Assembly (NCBI GenBank): GCA_963816725.1
Contig: CAWFMC010000013.1
Span: 434,001-498,000, forward strand
Source: CAVSUB01 sp963816725
GTDB taxonomy: Bacteria > Acidobacteriota > Vicinamibacteria > Vicinamibacterales > 2-12-FULL-66-21
Direction: 5' to 3'
Length of the DNA: 64,000 nt
Shown: in pieces, positions 48,090 through 56,944 of the stretch
Position numbering within the stretch: the first letter of the stretch is position 1
How the letters are laid out: each line of letters begins with the position of its first letter
Translations under genes and position numbers: made by a program
The notes under the pieces: model-generated
What the model was told of the DNA's origin: nothing
The model's database searches: none
What the model saw: the letters and a program-made list of their open reading frames with translations, nothing else

Positions 48090-48854
48090 TCACTCCGGCT
48101 CCGGGGGAGCCCCGTCGTACTCGACGTCGAACTTGATCCGCATCGGCCGCTCGCGCTGGTGCTCCTCGGCAACCTCCGCAGTGATCCCGGCCACGCGTCC
48201 GACGATGAACAGGAAGCGGCCGGCGGCGGGCGCGAACCCCATGTCGTGCATCACCGCGGCGAGCGCGCCGTCGATATTCATCGGGATCGGTTTGAGGCGC
48301 GCGGCGACCTCGAGTTCCACCGCCGTCATGAACTGGATGCCATCGCCGGCGACCTGCTCGGTCCGAGCCATCTCGAACAGCACCGCGACCCGCGGATCCG
48401 TCGTGTGCACCCGATGACCGAGCCCCGGCAGGCGCTGCCTGCTCTGGACGGCCTCGGCGACCGCTCTCGCCGCGGCCTGCTGCGGTGTGAGGCCGTCGCG
48501 CGCCGCGGCCGCGAGGCTGGTGGCGATGAGCTCCATGCAATTCGAGCCGGCGCCGCCATGCTCGTCGCCGATCGTCAGGACCCCCGCCGCCACCGCCGCG
48601 GAGAGTGACTGGCGATTGCCCGAGGCGGCCAGCCGGGCCGCGGCGCACGACGGCGAGCCGGCGCCGTGATCGGCCACCCCGATCAGGATGGCGTCGAGCA
48701 GCCGCCGCTCGCCCGCCGACGGCAGCCGGCCGAGATGCAGCAGCGCGATCGTGTCGGTGAACGTCGCCTCCTGCATCAGCCGCGTGACGCTGTGCCCGCG
48801 CATCCAGATGTGGGTGGCGTCGGAGTGGACCAGCGCGGTGCGCCACGGTGTCAT
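48090..48854 (-). CDS. Citryl-CoA lyase/citrate synthase-like protein
   Basis: 254 residues, the small single-domain citrate synthase fold seen in citryl-CoA lyases. The three catalytic positions of citrate synthase are kept: His in GDEHGGAGSN, His in GLGHRVHTTDPR, Asp in MNIDGALAAVMHDMG. It should therefore make or break a C-C bond between an acyl-CoA and an oxo acid. The N-terminal helical part of full citrate synthase is missing, as usual for this subfamily. First gene of the operon; its ATG is only about 3 nt from a predicted transcription start, so the message may be nearly leaderless. Confidence 0.85.
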   Translation of the reverse strand: MTPWRTALVHSDATHIWMRGHSVTRLMQEATFTDTIALLHLGRLPSAGERRLLDAILIGVADHGAGSPSCAAARLAASGNRQSLSAAVAAGVLTIGDEHGGAGSNCMELIATSLAAAARDGLTPQQAAARAVAEAVQSRQRLPGLGHRVHTTDPRVAVLFEMARTEQVAGDGIQFMTAVELEVAARLKPIPMNIDGALAAVMHDMGFAPAAGRFLFIVGRVAGITAEVAEEHQRERPMRIKFDVEYDGAPPEPE

Positions 48855-48863
48855 GAGCGCCCG

Positions 48864-48892
48864 ATTATACCGGGCCGCTGCGCCACTGACGG
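48864..48892 (-). promoter_or_regulatory. Promoter of the citryl-CoA-lyase operon
   Basis: On the minus strand a perfect TATAAT (48869-48864) is preceded after 17 bp by CCGTCA (48892-48887), a poor -35. A strong -10 with weak -35 and a palindrome directly upstream suggests an activator-dependent promoter. Confidence 0.6.
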
Positions 48893-48894
48893 GT

Positions 48895-48916
48895 GTTACG
48901 GTGCCGCTACCGTAAC
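48895..48916. promoter_or_regulatory. Palindromic operator candidate between divergent operons
   Basis: GTTACGGT and ACCGTAAC are perfect 8-bp arms around a 6-bp spacer, centred about 48 bp upstream of the predicted operon start. A matching half-site (GCTACCGT) occurs again at 48942-48949 toward the TonB receptor gene. The geometry fits a dimeric helix-turn-helix regulator; no regulator gene is next to it. Confidence 0.65.
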
Positions 48917-49018
48917 CGCATAGTCCGGCTCGCGCATCGGTGCTACCGTCCGCGGGCACGCTTGGCGAGGTCTCCAGCAAGCCACGGTTCACGGCCGGTG
49001 TATGGAGGTGCGAAAGTG

Positions 49019-52000
49019 ATGACGCGCACGATTCTCGGCGCGGCGCTGGTGTGGATCCTGACCGCGGCCACCAGTGGGGCCCAGGCCGTTGCGGGCTCGC
49101 AGGTCTCGGGCGTCGTGAAGGACTCGAGCGGCGCCGTACTTCCCGGCGTCGAGGTGACGATCACCAAGACCGACACCGGGGTGGTCCGGACCGTGACCAC
49201 CGGCGCCGACGGCGCGTACGTCTTTCCCAATCTGCCGGTCGGCCCCTACGCGCTGAAGGTGGTGCTGCAGGGCTTCACCACCTACGTCCAGCAGGGCATC
49301 GTCCTCCAGGTGAACACGAACCCGACGATCGATGTCGTCGTTGGCGGTGGGCAACGTCGGCGAGCAGGTCACCGTCGCGGCCAACGCCGCGACCGTCGAG
49401 ACCCGCTCGATCGGCGTCGGCCAGGTAATCGATCACCAGCAAGTCACCGAGATTCCGTTGAACGGCCGTCAGGCGACCGAGCTGATCTTCCTCTCCGGCC
49501 TGGCGACGACGGCGCCGGCGGGCGACCTGAACACGAACAAGAACTACCCGACCGTCACGATCTCGGTCGCCGGCGGCCAGGCCAACGGCATCACCTACAT
49601 CATGGACGGCGGCACGCACAACGATCCGTTCAATAACCTGAACCTGCCGACGCCGTTCCCCGACGCGCTGCAGGAGTTCAAGGTCGAGACCAGCTCGCTG
49701 CCGGCGCGCTACGGCCATCACGCGGCTTCGGCCGTCAACCTGGTCACCAAATCAGGAACCAACACGTTCCGCGGCAACGCCTTCGAGTTCATCCGCGACT
49801 ACCACTTCAATGCCCGCAACTTCTTCGCGCCGACCCGGGACAGCCTCAAGCGGAATCAGTTCGGCGGGACCCTCGGCGGTCCGCTGATCAAGGACCGGTT
49901 GTTCTTCTTCGGCGGCTACCAGGGGAAGATCGAGAAGAGCAACCCGCCGGAGACGGTGAGCTTCGTGCCGACCGCGGCGATGCTCGCCGGCGATTTCACC
50001 GCCGTCGCGTCGCCCGCCTGCAGCGGCCGCCAGATTACCCTCGCGCCGGGCGCCGGGTTCAGCAACAACACCATCAACCCGGCCCTGTTCAGCCCGATCG
50101 CGCTGGAGTTCCTCCAGCACGTCCCGGTCTCGAACGATCCCTGCGGCCGGCTGCAGTACGGCATTCCGACCAACAACACCGAGCATCAGACGCTGGGCCG
50201 CGCGGATTACACCGTCAACGGGTCCCAGACGATCTTCGGACGGTACCTCTATGCCGTGTACGACAACCCGGCGACCTACGACGGCACCAACGCGCTGACC
50301 CTGAGCCGGACCGGACAGAACAACCAGGTGCACTCGTTCGTCGGCGGGCACAACTGGATTCTGTCGTCATCGCTGGTGAACGCCTTCCATGTCACGTGGA
50401 ACCGGACGCTCAACGATCGCCCGATGCCGTTGTACTTCTCGCCCGCCGATCTCGGGTCCGCGGTCTACAGTCCGCAACCGGGCTACATGGGCGTGAGCGT
50501 GACGAACGGCTTCAACATCGGCACCGGCGGCACGAATCCCGGCTACTTCAACTCCGACAGCTTTCAGCTCGCCAACGACATCGATGTGGTGCGCGGGCAT
50601 CACCAGCTGTCGTTCGGCGGCAACTGGATCCACACCAGCATCGAGACCGTGAACAACCGTCCGACCAACGGCCAGTTCACGTTCAGCGGCCAGACCAGCG
50701 GCCTGGGCCTCGCCGACTTCCTGCTCGGGAGAGTGAGCAACTTCGTCCAGGGGAATCCGGTCTACGACTTCGATCGCAACGATTACGTCGGCGCTTACGT
50801 TCAGGACGAGTGGAAGCTCCGCCAGAACCTGACGCTGAACGTCGGCGTGCGGTGGGAGCCGTACCTGGCGATCAAGAACACCAAGGACTACGTCAGCAAC
50901 TTCGATGAGGCGCGCTTCGACGCCGGAATCACGAGCACCGTCTATCCGCAGGCGCCGGCCGGGCTGCTGTTCCCGGGCGACGCCGGATTCCCCGGATCGG
51001 CGGCCATGAACAACCAGCTGAATCAGTTCGCGCCGCGGGCGGGAGTGGTCTGGCAGGTGAACGACAGGACGGCGATTCGCGGCGGGTGGGGCAAGTTCTA
51101 CGACACGCCGCATCTGTTCTTCAACACGCGCTTCGCCAACAACCCGCCGTGGGGCGCGCAGATCACCCTCACCAGCCCGCCCGGCGGCTTCGCCAACCCG
51201 TACCTGACCTATCCCGGAGGGAATCCGTTCCCCGCGCTCGCCACCGCGTGGCAGACGCAGCCGTTCCCGACCGCCGGCGTTTACGTCAACGCGCCGCTGG
51301 ACACCCAGCCGACGTCACTGCAGCAGTGGAACGTGGGCGCGCAGCGGCAGGTCGCGTCCTGGCTCCTGACCGCCAGCTATCTCGGTAACCATTCCGACCA
51401 TCTGTGGCGCGCCACCGAATTGAACTACGCGATCTACACGCCTGGGGCGACCACCGCGACGACCAACATACGCCGCCGCCTGGTGCTGAAGAACCCGGCC
51501 GAGGGGGCGTTCTACGGCACCATCGGTCAACTCGACGACACCGGCCGGGCGAACTACAACGGCATGCTGCTGTCGGCGCAGAAGCGGCTCACCGGGGGCC
51601 TCAGCGCCCTGACGAACTACACGCTGTCCAAGTGCATGACGGATCCGGCCACCACCGAGCTCACCGGCCCGACGATCACCGATCCGACCAATCCCGGCCT
51701 CGACTACTCGTACTGCGACGCCGATCGCCGCCATGTGGTGAACGTGTACCTCGTCGCGCGCACGCCATCGTTTACCAATCACACGCTCGGTGTAATCCTG
51801 AGCGACTGGCAGGTTGCGCCGATCGTGCGCTGGCAGAGCGGCAGCCGCTTCACGGTGACGACCGGGGTCGACAACGCGCTGTCCGGGCAGGGGGGGCAGC
51901 GGGCGGTGCAGGTGCTGGACGATCCGTTCGGCGACGGCACGGTGAACAACTACCTGAATCGCAATGCCTTCGCGTCGCCCGATCCCGGCACGTACAGCAC

Positions 52001-52232
52001 GCTCCGGCCCAACGCCTTCGTCGGACCGTCGCAGTTCCAGAACGACCTGGCCGTGACCCGCACGTTCGGCTTCGCCGAGCACAAGCTCCAGTTCCGCTGG
52101 GAGATCTTCAACGCGCTGAACAAGGCCAGCTTCAACAACCCGACGTCCGGATTGAACAGCACGAACTTCGGCCGGATTCTGACGGCGGGAGCGCCGCGCA
52201 TCATGCAGTTCGCGTTCAAGTACGATTTCTAA
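49019..52232 (+). CDS. Oar-like TonB-dependent receptor, apparent +1 frameshift
   Basis: About 1070 residues after correction. A signal peptide (ILGAALVWILTAATSGAQA) is followed by a carboxypeptidase-regulatory-like beta-sandwich (VSGVVKDSSGAVLPGVEVTITKTDTG to LQGFTTYV), then a plug and outer-membrane barrel ending in aromatic F-K-Y-D-F. The frame breaks after IDVVV; dropping a G at 49342-49343 joins it to AVGNVGEQVTVAANAATVET. The plug holds TYIMDGGTHNDPF and AVNLVTKSGTNTFRGNAFEF, as in other acidobacterial SusC/Oar-like receptors. ATG at 49019 with GGAGGTG upstream. It imports an unknown, probably bulky, substrate and is followed by secreted PQQ-type and ThuA proteins. Confidence 0.92.
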
Positions 52233-52351
52233 TCCAGCTTCCAGCTTCCGGCTGCCGCTCCAGCCTCGTGCCTGGAAACGAGCCTGAAGCCTGAAGCCTG
52301 TAGCCGCCTGCTGGTAGCTGGTAGCTGGTAGCTGGTAGCTGGAAGCCGATA
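52233..52351. repeat. Heptad array filling the whole TBDT-dehydrogenase gap
   Basis: Beginning on the base after the TonB-receptor stop and ending 4 bp before the next ATG, seventeen 7-bp units run in one phase. They are TCCAGCT (2) and TCCGGCT, then mixed units, GCCTGAA (2), GCCTGTA, GCCGCCT, GCTGGTA (4), GCTGGAA and GCCGATA. The ribosome-binding site of the next gene, if any, must lie inside the array. Confidence 0.85.
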
Positions 52352-52355
52352 ACAC

Positions 52356-54245
52356 ATGACAAGAGTCTTTGTTCTCTCCTCAGTCCTGGCGATCTGCCTC
52401 GTGTCCGTCGCGCACGGACAGAAAGACTGGGTGTACTTCGGCCAGGATCAGGGGGCTACGCGGTATTCGACGCTGGACCAGATCACGACGGCGAACGTCG
52501 CCCGGCTGAAGCGCGCATGGACCTTCCATACCGGCGACAAGGCCGGCTTCTTCGAGAGCACGCCGATTGTCGTCGACAGCGTCATGTACTTCTCCGCCGG
52601 CAACGGGTTCTATGCCGTCGACGCGGTGACGGGTACCCAGATCTGGAAAGTCGCGGCGACGCGGACCACGCGGCGGGGCGTGTCCTACTGGCCTGGCGAC
52701 GCCGCCACGCCGCCGCGAATCATCGCGTCAGCCGGCACGAAGCTGCTGGCGCTCGATGCAAAGACCGGCCAGCCGGCCCCTGGGTTCGGCACAGAGGGCG
52801 CGGTGGAGCTCGACGACACGATGAACTCCCCGGCGGCAATCTACAAGGATCTCGCGATCGTTCAGGGCGGCAAGCCGGTCGTTCGCGCCTGGAACATCCG
52901 CACCGGTGCGCTGGTCTGGACCTTCAACCTCATCGCGCAGCCCGGCGATCCCGGGCACGAGACCTGGGAAGGGGACAGCTGGAAGAATCCGGGCGACACC
53001 AACGTCTGGGGCTACCTGTCGATCGATGCGGCGCGCGGCCTGGTGTTCCTGCCCAACTCGATGCCGGGGTCGAACGACTACTATGGCGGCACGCGGCGCG
53101 GCGACAATCTGTACGGCAACTCGGTCGTCGCCGTCGACGCCGCGACCGGCAAGATGCGCTGGTACCGGCAGCTCGTGCACCACGACATCTGGGACTACGA
53201 TCTCGGCGCGGCGCCCGCGCTGGTCGATGTCATCAAGGACGGCAAGTCCATCCCGGCGGTCGCACAGATCACCAAGATGGGCCTGCTGTTCGTGCTCGAT
53301 CGTACGACCGGCGAGCCGGTGTGGGGCATCGAGGAGCGGCCCGTCCCACAGAGCACCGCGCCGGGTGAGAAGACGTCGCCCACCCAGCCCTTCCCGGTGA
53401 AGCCGGCGCCGCTGGCGCGCAACTCGATGACGAAGTCGGACCTCGCCACGATCACGCCCGAGCACGAGGCCTACTGCAAAGGGTTGTGGAACAAGTACGC
53501 GCTGCAGGATTCCGTCCCGTACACGCCGTGGAACGACAAGCACGACATCGTGCTCTTCCCGGGCGCGGTCGGCGGCGGCAACTGGAACGGTGTGGCCGTG
53601 AACCAGCCGCTGGGCCTGATGTTCACGAATGTGATGAACGCGGGGCAGTGGGGGCACCTGGAGCCGATGACCGCCGGACGCGGCCGGCGCGGCGGACCGC
53701 CCGACGGGCGCGGCGCGCCACCTGCGGAGGGCCGTGGGGCTCCGCCGGTCGAGGGCGGCTCTGCACCGCCGCAGGGGCGTGCGAACGACGAAGGGGCGCC
53801 GGCGACGCCGACCTGGCGCAAGGTCACGCCCGAGGGGCGCCGCTTCTGGGATCCGGAAACGATGTACTCGTGCCAGGCGCCGCCGTGGGGTGAACTGGTC
53901 GCCGTCAGCACGAAGACCGGCGAGATCGCCTGGCACGTGCCGCTCGGATCCTTCCCCGCGCTCGAGGCGAAGGGTCTCAAGACCGGGACGCCCAGCCTCG
54001 GTGGCGCGATCACCACGGCCGGCAACCTGATTTTCATCGCCGCCACTGTGGACGGGAAGTTCCGCGCCTTCGACGCGCGCAACGGCCACGAGCTGTGGAG
54101 CGACACGCTCGACGCGCCGGGCCACGCGATTCCCTCCACCTACATGGGCCGCGACGGCAAGCAGTACGTCGCGATCGCCGCCGGCGGCGGCGGATTCCTC
54201 CAGAGTCCGACCGCCGACACGCTGATCGCCTTCACCCTGCAATAG
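52356..54245 (+). CDS. Secreted PQQ-binding-like eight-bladed propeller dehydrogenase
   Basis: 629 residues with a signal peptide (VLSSVLAICLVSVAHG). Quinoprotein alcohol dehydrogenase fold: repeated tryptophan-docking segments (LKRAWTFHTGDK, GTQIWKVAATR, GALVWTFNLI, TGEIAWHVPLG, GHELWSDTLDAPG) and the family block GDNLYGNSVVAVDAATGKMRWYRQLVHHDIWDYDLG. No c-type haem domain is attached, so electrons would pass to a separate acceptor; the cytochrome genes in this window are not adjacent. An insertion of about 45 residues, rich in Gly, Arg and Pro (GRGAPPAEGRGAPP), interrupts one blade. It follows the TonB receptor and precedes ThuA. Confidence 0.9.
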   Translation: MTRVFVLSSVLAICLVSVAHGQKDWVYFGQDQGATRYSTLDQITTANVARLKRAWTFHTGDKAGFFESTPIVVDSVMYFSAGNGFYAVDAVTGTQIWKVAATRTTRRGVSYWPGDAATPPRIIASAGTKLLALDAKTGQPAPGFGTEGAVELDDTMNSPAAIYKDLAIVQGGKPVVRAWNIRTGALVWTFNLIAQPGDPGHETWEGDSWKNPGDTNVWGYLSIDAARGLVFLPNSMPGSNDYYGGTRRGDNLYGNSVVAVDAATGKMRWYRQLVHHDIWDYDLGAAPALVDVIKDGKSIPAVAQITKMGLLFVLDRTTGEPVWGIEERPVPQSTAPGEKTSPTQPFPVKPAPLARNSMTKSDLATITPEHEAYCKGLWNKYALQDSVPYTPWNDKHDIVLFPGAVGGGNWNGVAVNQPLGLMFTNVMNAGQWGHLEPMTAGRGRRGGPPDGRGAPPAEGRGAPPVEGGSAPPQGRANDEGAPATPTWRKVTPEGRRFWDPETMYSCQAPPWGELVAVSTKTGEIAWHVPLGSFPALEAKGLKTGTPSLGGAITTAGNLIFIAATVDGKFRAFDARNGHELWSDTLDAPGHAIPSTYMGRDGKQYVAIAAGGGGFLQSPTADTLIAFTLQ

Positions 54246-54250
54246 ACTTC

Positions 54251-54278
54251 TGAACCCTGAACCTTGAACCCCGAAAGG
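54251..54278. repeat. Short TGAACCY heptad array carrying the thuA ribosome-binding site
   Basis: TGAACCC, TGAACCT, TGAACCC, CGAAAGG in one phase; the last unit contains the GAAAGGA Shine-Dalgarno of the following gene. The same TGAACCY unit dominates the array at 43474-43543. Confidence 0.7.
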
Positions 54279-54284
54279 ACACTG

Positions 54285-55217
54285 ATGCTTCGCCCCCGGT
54301 TGGCCGCGACCTCAATCGCCGTCGTGCTGTGCAGTCTGTGGGTGTTTGCCCAGCCGCCCGCGCAGGCGCCCACGGGAGCACCTGGCGCGCCAGCGGCGGG
54401 GCAGGGCGGCGGCGCCCGCGGTCAAGGACGCGGCGGTGCCCGTGGTCCGAAGCCGCGCAAGACGCTCCTCATCTGGGCCGACACCCGGAACGGCATCGCC
54501 CAGCACGACTCCGTGTCGCACGCGATGGCGGTCATCGAGCGGCTCGGCTACGAGTCCGGCGCCTACGACAGCTACATCCGCACCGACTCGAACATCATCT
54601 CCAAGAATCCGCTGCGCACGACCGGCGAGCCGGCCAGCGGCGGTCCAAGCCTGGCCAACGTCGACGCGATCTTCTTCCTCGGCCACCGCGAGGTCGAGCT
54701 CGATGAGAAGCAGAAGGCCGACCTGCTGTCCTTTGTCAAAGACGATGGGAAAGGGTTCGTCGCGGCGCATACCGCGACCACCGCGTTCCTGGGCTGGCCG
54801 GAGTTCGGGGAGATGATCGGCGGACGCTACGACGGTCATCCGTGGGGAACGGCGGCAGGGACGATCATCAACGAGGACCCGGCGTTCCCGGCCACGAAGC
54901 ACTTCGGCGCAGCGCCGTTCGCCTTCACGGACGAGTTCTATCAGACCAAGGAATACTCGCGCGACAAGATCCGCGTGCTGCTGCGGCTCGACGTCTCGAA
55001 GATGCCGCCGAACGATGAGGTCCACCGCACGGATGGCGACTTCCCTCTGGTCTGGGCCAAGACCTACGGCAAGGGGAGGGTGTTCTACTCCGCACTCGGA
55101 CACGCCGCCAGCACGTGGGACAACCGGGACGTCGGGCAGATGTATTTCGAGGCGATCAAGTGGGCACTCGGCCTGACCGAGGCGGACGCGACGCCACGCC
55201 CGCTACCAGCCAGATAG
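54285..55217 (+). CDS. Secreted ThuA-like (GATase1-like) protein
   Basis: 310 residues. A signal peptide is followed by a Gly/Arg/Ala-rich linker (GGGARGQGRGGARGPK) and a ThuA domain: KTLLIWADTRNG start, DAIFFLGHREVELDEKQKADLL, GKGFVAAHTATTAFLGWPEFGEMIGGRYDGHPWG, and FPLVWAKTYGKGRVFYSALGH. ThuA is linked to trehalose and other sugar use; in this group it often accompanies secreted sugar oxidoreductases. ATG at 54285 with GAAAGGA upstream. The enzymatic activity of the family is not settled. Confidence 0.88.
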   Translation: MLRPRLAATSIAVVLCSLWVFAQPPAQAPTGAPGAPAAGQGGGARGQGRGGARGPKPRKTLLIWADTRNGIAQHDSVSHAMAVIERLGYESGAYDSYIRTDSNIISKNPLRTTGEPASGGPSLANVDAIFFLGHREVELDEKQKADLLSFVKDDGKGFVAAHTATTAFLGWPEFGEMIGGRYDGHPWGTAAGTIINEDPAFPATKHFGAAPFAFTDEFYQTKEYSRDKIRVLLRLDVSKMPPNDEVHRTDGDFPLVWAKTYGKGRVFYSALGHAASTWDNRDVGQMYFEAIKWALGLTEADATPRPLPAR

Positions 55218-55363
55218 ACGCGCACCCTGCCCCGTCGCGCCTCCGTGACCTACGCGCTCGTCAACTCCGTGGCGGCTCCTTCTTCGAGGCGTCACGCCCG
55301 GCGCCCGGCACGCGGGTTGCTCCCGATTGGCGTGCGGATAATGCCGAGGAGGAGGAGCACACG

Positions 55364-55681
55364 GTGATCGTTCAAATTCATACCGACCCGAACATCGAGA
55401 GCAGCGAGGCCCTGACGAGACAGGTCGAGGCGGTGGTGGCGAGTGCGGTCGAGCGCTTTGCCAGCCGCATCTCACGAGTCCAGGTCCATCTGGGCGACGA
55501 GAACAGTGCCAGCAAAGGCGGCGCCTACGACAAGCGCTGCATGATGGAGGCGCGGCTCGATGGGCGCCCGCCGATCGCCGTCACCCAACAGGCGGCCACG
55601 CTCGACGCGGCGATGGACGGCGCCGCGGCCAAGCTCGAACGATCGATCGACAGCATGCTCGGCCGCCTTCGCGACCGTTGA
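55364..55681 (+). CDS. HPF/RaiA-family ribosome-associated protein
   Basis: 105 residues with the HPF fold layout: VIVQIHTDPNIESSEALTRQVEAVV, then RISRVQVHLGDENSASKGG, RCMMEARLDGRPPIAVTQQA and a C-terminal amphipathic helix. Short HPF/YfiA proteins sit in the 30S tunnel and inactivate ribosomes under stress; the long C-terminal dimerisation domain is absent. GTG start after a GAGGAGGAGGAG purine run. This variant is shorter and more divergent than standard HPF, so stress-related binding is likely but ribosome action is not proven. Confidence 0.75.
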   Translation: MIVQIHTDPNIESSEALTRQVEAVVASAVERFASRISRVQVHLGDENSASKGGAYDKRCMMEARLDGRPPIAVTQQAATLDAAMDGAAAKLERSIDSMLGRLRDR

Positions 55682-55841
55682 TACCTCGCCGGTTGATGAT
55701 CGGCGGCACCCCGCAGCCTGCCGGGCACCAGATCCGCGGTTGCGAGCGACGCCGAGATTCAGTCGGTCAGGATCCCAGTACGAGCAGGGAGCTTCGTTGG
55801 GAGAGGATGTCGCGAGTCCGGGGCTGGCGATGGTTGAGTTT

Positions 55842-55865
55842 TTGAACGGCTGTGCTACTGTTCAA
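55842..55865. promoter_or_regulatory. Inverted repeat upstream of the O-methyltransferase
   Basis: TTGAAC and GTTCAA are exact inverses 12 bp apart, ending 14 bp before the methyltransferase ATG. The spacing fits a TetR-like operator or a small leader hairpin; the arms are only 6 bp, so chance is not excluded. Confidence 0.35.
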
Positions 55866-55879
55866 GCCCGCGAGGGCAC

Positions 55880-56902
55880 ATGTCATCAGCGCAGCCGTCC
55901 GTTCCGCCGCACGTCCAGGTCATTCAGATGGCGACCGCCTATTGGCTGTCGCAACTGATCTACACCGCCACCAAGCTCGGCGTTCCGGACCTGTTAGCCG
56001 ATGGACCGCGATCGTCAGCCGATCTCGCCCAGGCCACACGCACCAACCCGCGCGTCTTCCACCGCTTCCTGCGCAGTCTGGCCGGATTCGGCATCTTCGC
56101 CCAGCAGGAGGACGGCCGGTTCGCGGTGACGCCGCTCGGAGCTACGCTGCAGACCGGCGCGCCGGGCGCGGCGCGCGCGACGGTGCTGACGATGGCCTCG
56201 CCATGGGCGTGGGGCGCGTTTGGAGAGTTGCAGTACTCGCTCGAGACCGGCGAGCCATCCATCGAGAAGGTGCTCGGGATGGGCCTCTTCGAGCACCTTG
56301 CTGCCCACCCGGACGAGGCCGCCCAGTTCAGCGAGTCGATGGTCGGCATCCACGGTGCGGAGCCGCCAGCGGTGGCGGCGGCGTATGACTTCTCCCTGTA
56401 TCGTTCGATCGTGGATGTCGGCGGCGCGACGGGCAACATGCTGGCGGCCATCCTCAACGCCCATCCCGCGCCCCGCGGCGTTCTGTTCGACCGCCCGCAC
56501 GTCGTCACCGAAGCGCCGGCCCTGCTGCGCGCTCGCGGCGTGGAGGGCCGGGTGTCGATCGAAAAGGGGAACTTCTTTGAGCACGTGCCGGCCGGAGGCG
56601 ACCTCTACATCCTGTCGCACATCATCCACGACTGGACCGAAGCGCAGTGTCTGACGATCCTCGGCAACTGCCGGCGGGCGATGAAGCCTGGCGCGAAGCT
56701 GTTGATCGTGGAGTTCGTGCTGCCGGAAGGCAACACGCCGCATTTCGGCAAGCTGACCGACATGGTGATGCTGACGATCCCGGGCGGTGAGGAACGCACC
56801 GCCGCCGAATACGACACGCTCCTCGCCGCCGCCGGCTTCAAGATGACGCGCGTCGTCCCCACCGCATCCGACGTCAGCATCGTCGAAGCGGAGGTCGCCT
56901 GA
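55880..56902 (+). CDS. SAM-dependent O-methyltransferase (COMT-like)
   Basis: 340 residues. An N-terminal winged-helix dimerisation domain (VIQMATAYWLSQLIYTATKLGVPDLL, VFHRFLRSLAGFGIF) is followed by a class I methyltransferase: SAM motif SIVDVGGATGNMLAAI, acidic LFDRPHV, and ILSHIIHDWTEAQ with the probable catalytic His. KPGAKLLIVEFVLPEG follows. The family methylates hydroxyls of phenolics, polyketides and other secondary metabolites. It is alone, next to a MocR regulator on the other strand. Confidence 0.9.
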   Translation: MSSAQPSVPPHVQVIQMATAYWLSQLIYTATKLGVPDLLADGPRSSADLAQATRTNPRVFHRFLRSLAGFGIFAQQEDGRFAVTPLGATLQTGAPGAARATVLTMASPWAWGAFGELQYSLETGEPSIEKVLGMGLFEHLAAHPDEAAQFSESMVGIHGAEPPAVAAAYDFSLYRSIVDVGGATGNMLAAILNAHPAPRGVLFDRPHVVTEAPALLRARGVEGRVSIEKGNFFEHVPAGGDLYILSHIIHDWTEAQCLTILGNCRRAMKPGAKLLIVEFVLPEGNTPHFGKLTDMVMLTIPGGEERTAAEYDTLLAAAGFKMTRVVPTASDVSIVEAEVA

Positions 56903-56944
56903 TCCGGCGCGACTGCGGGACCGCGCAATCTGGGGCTGGCTCTA

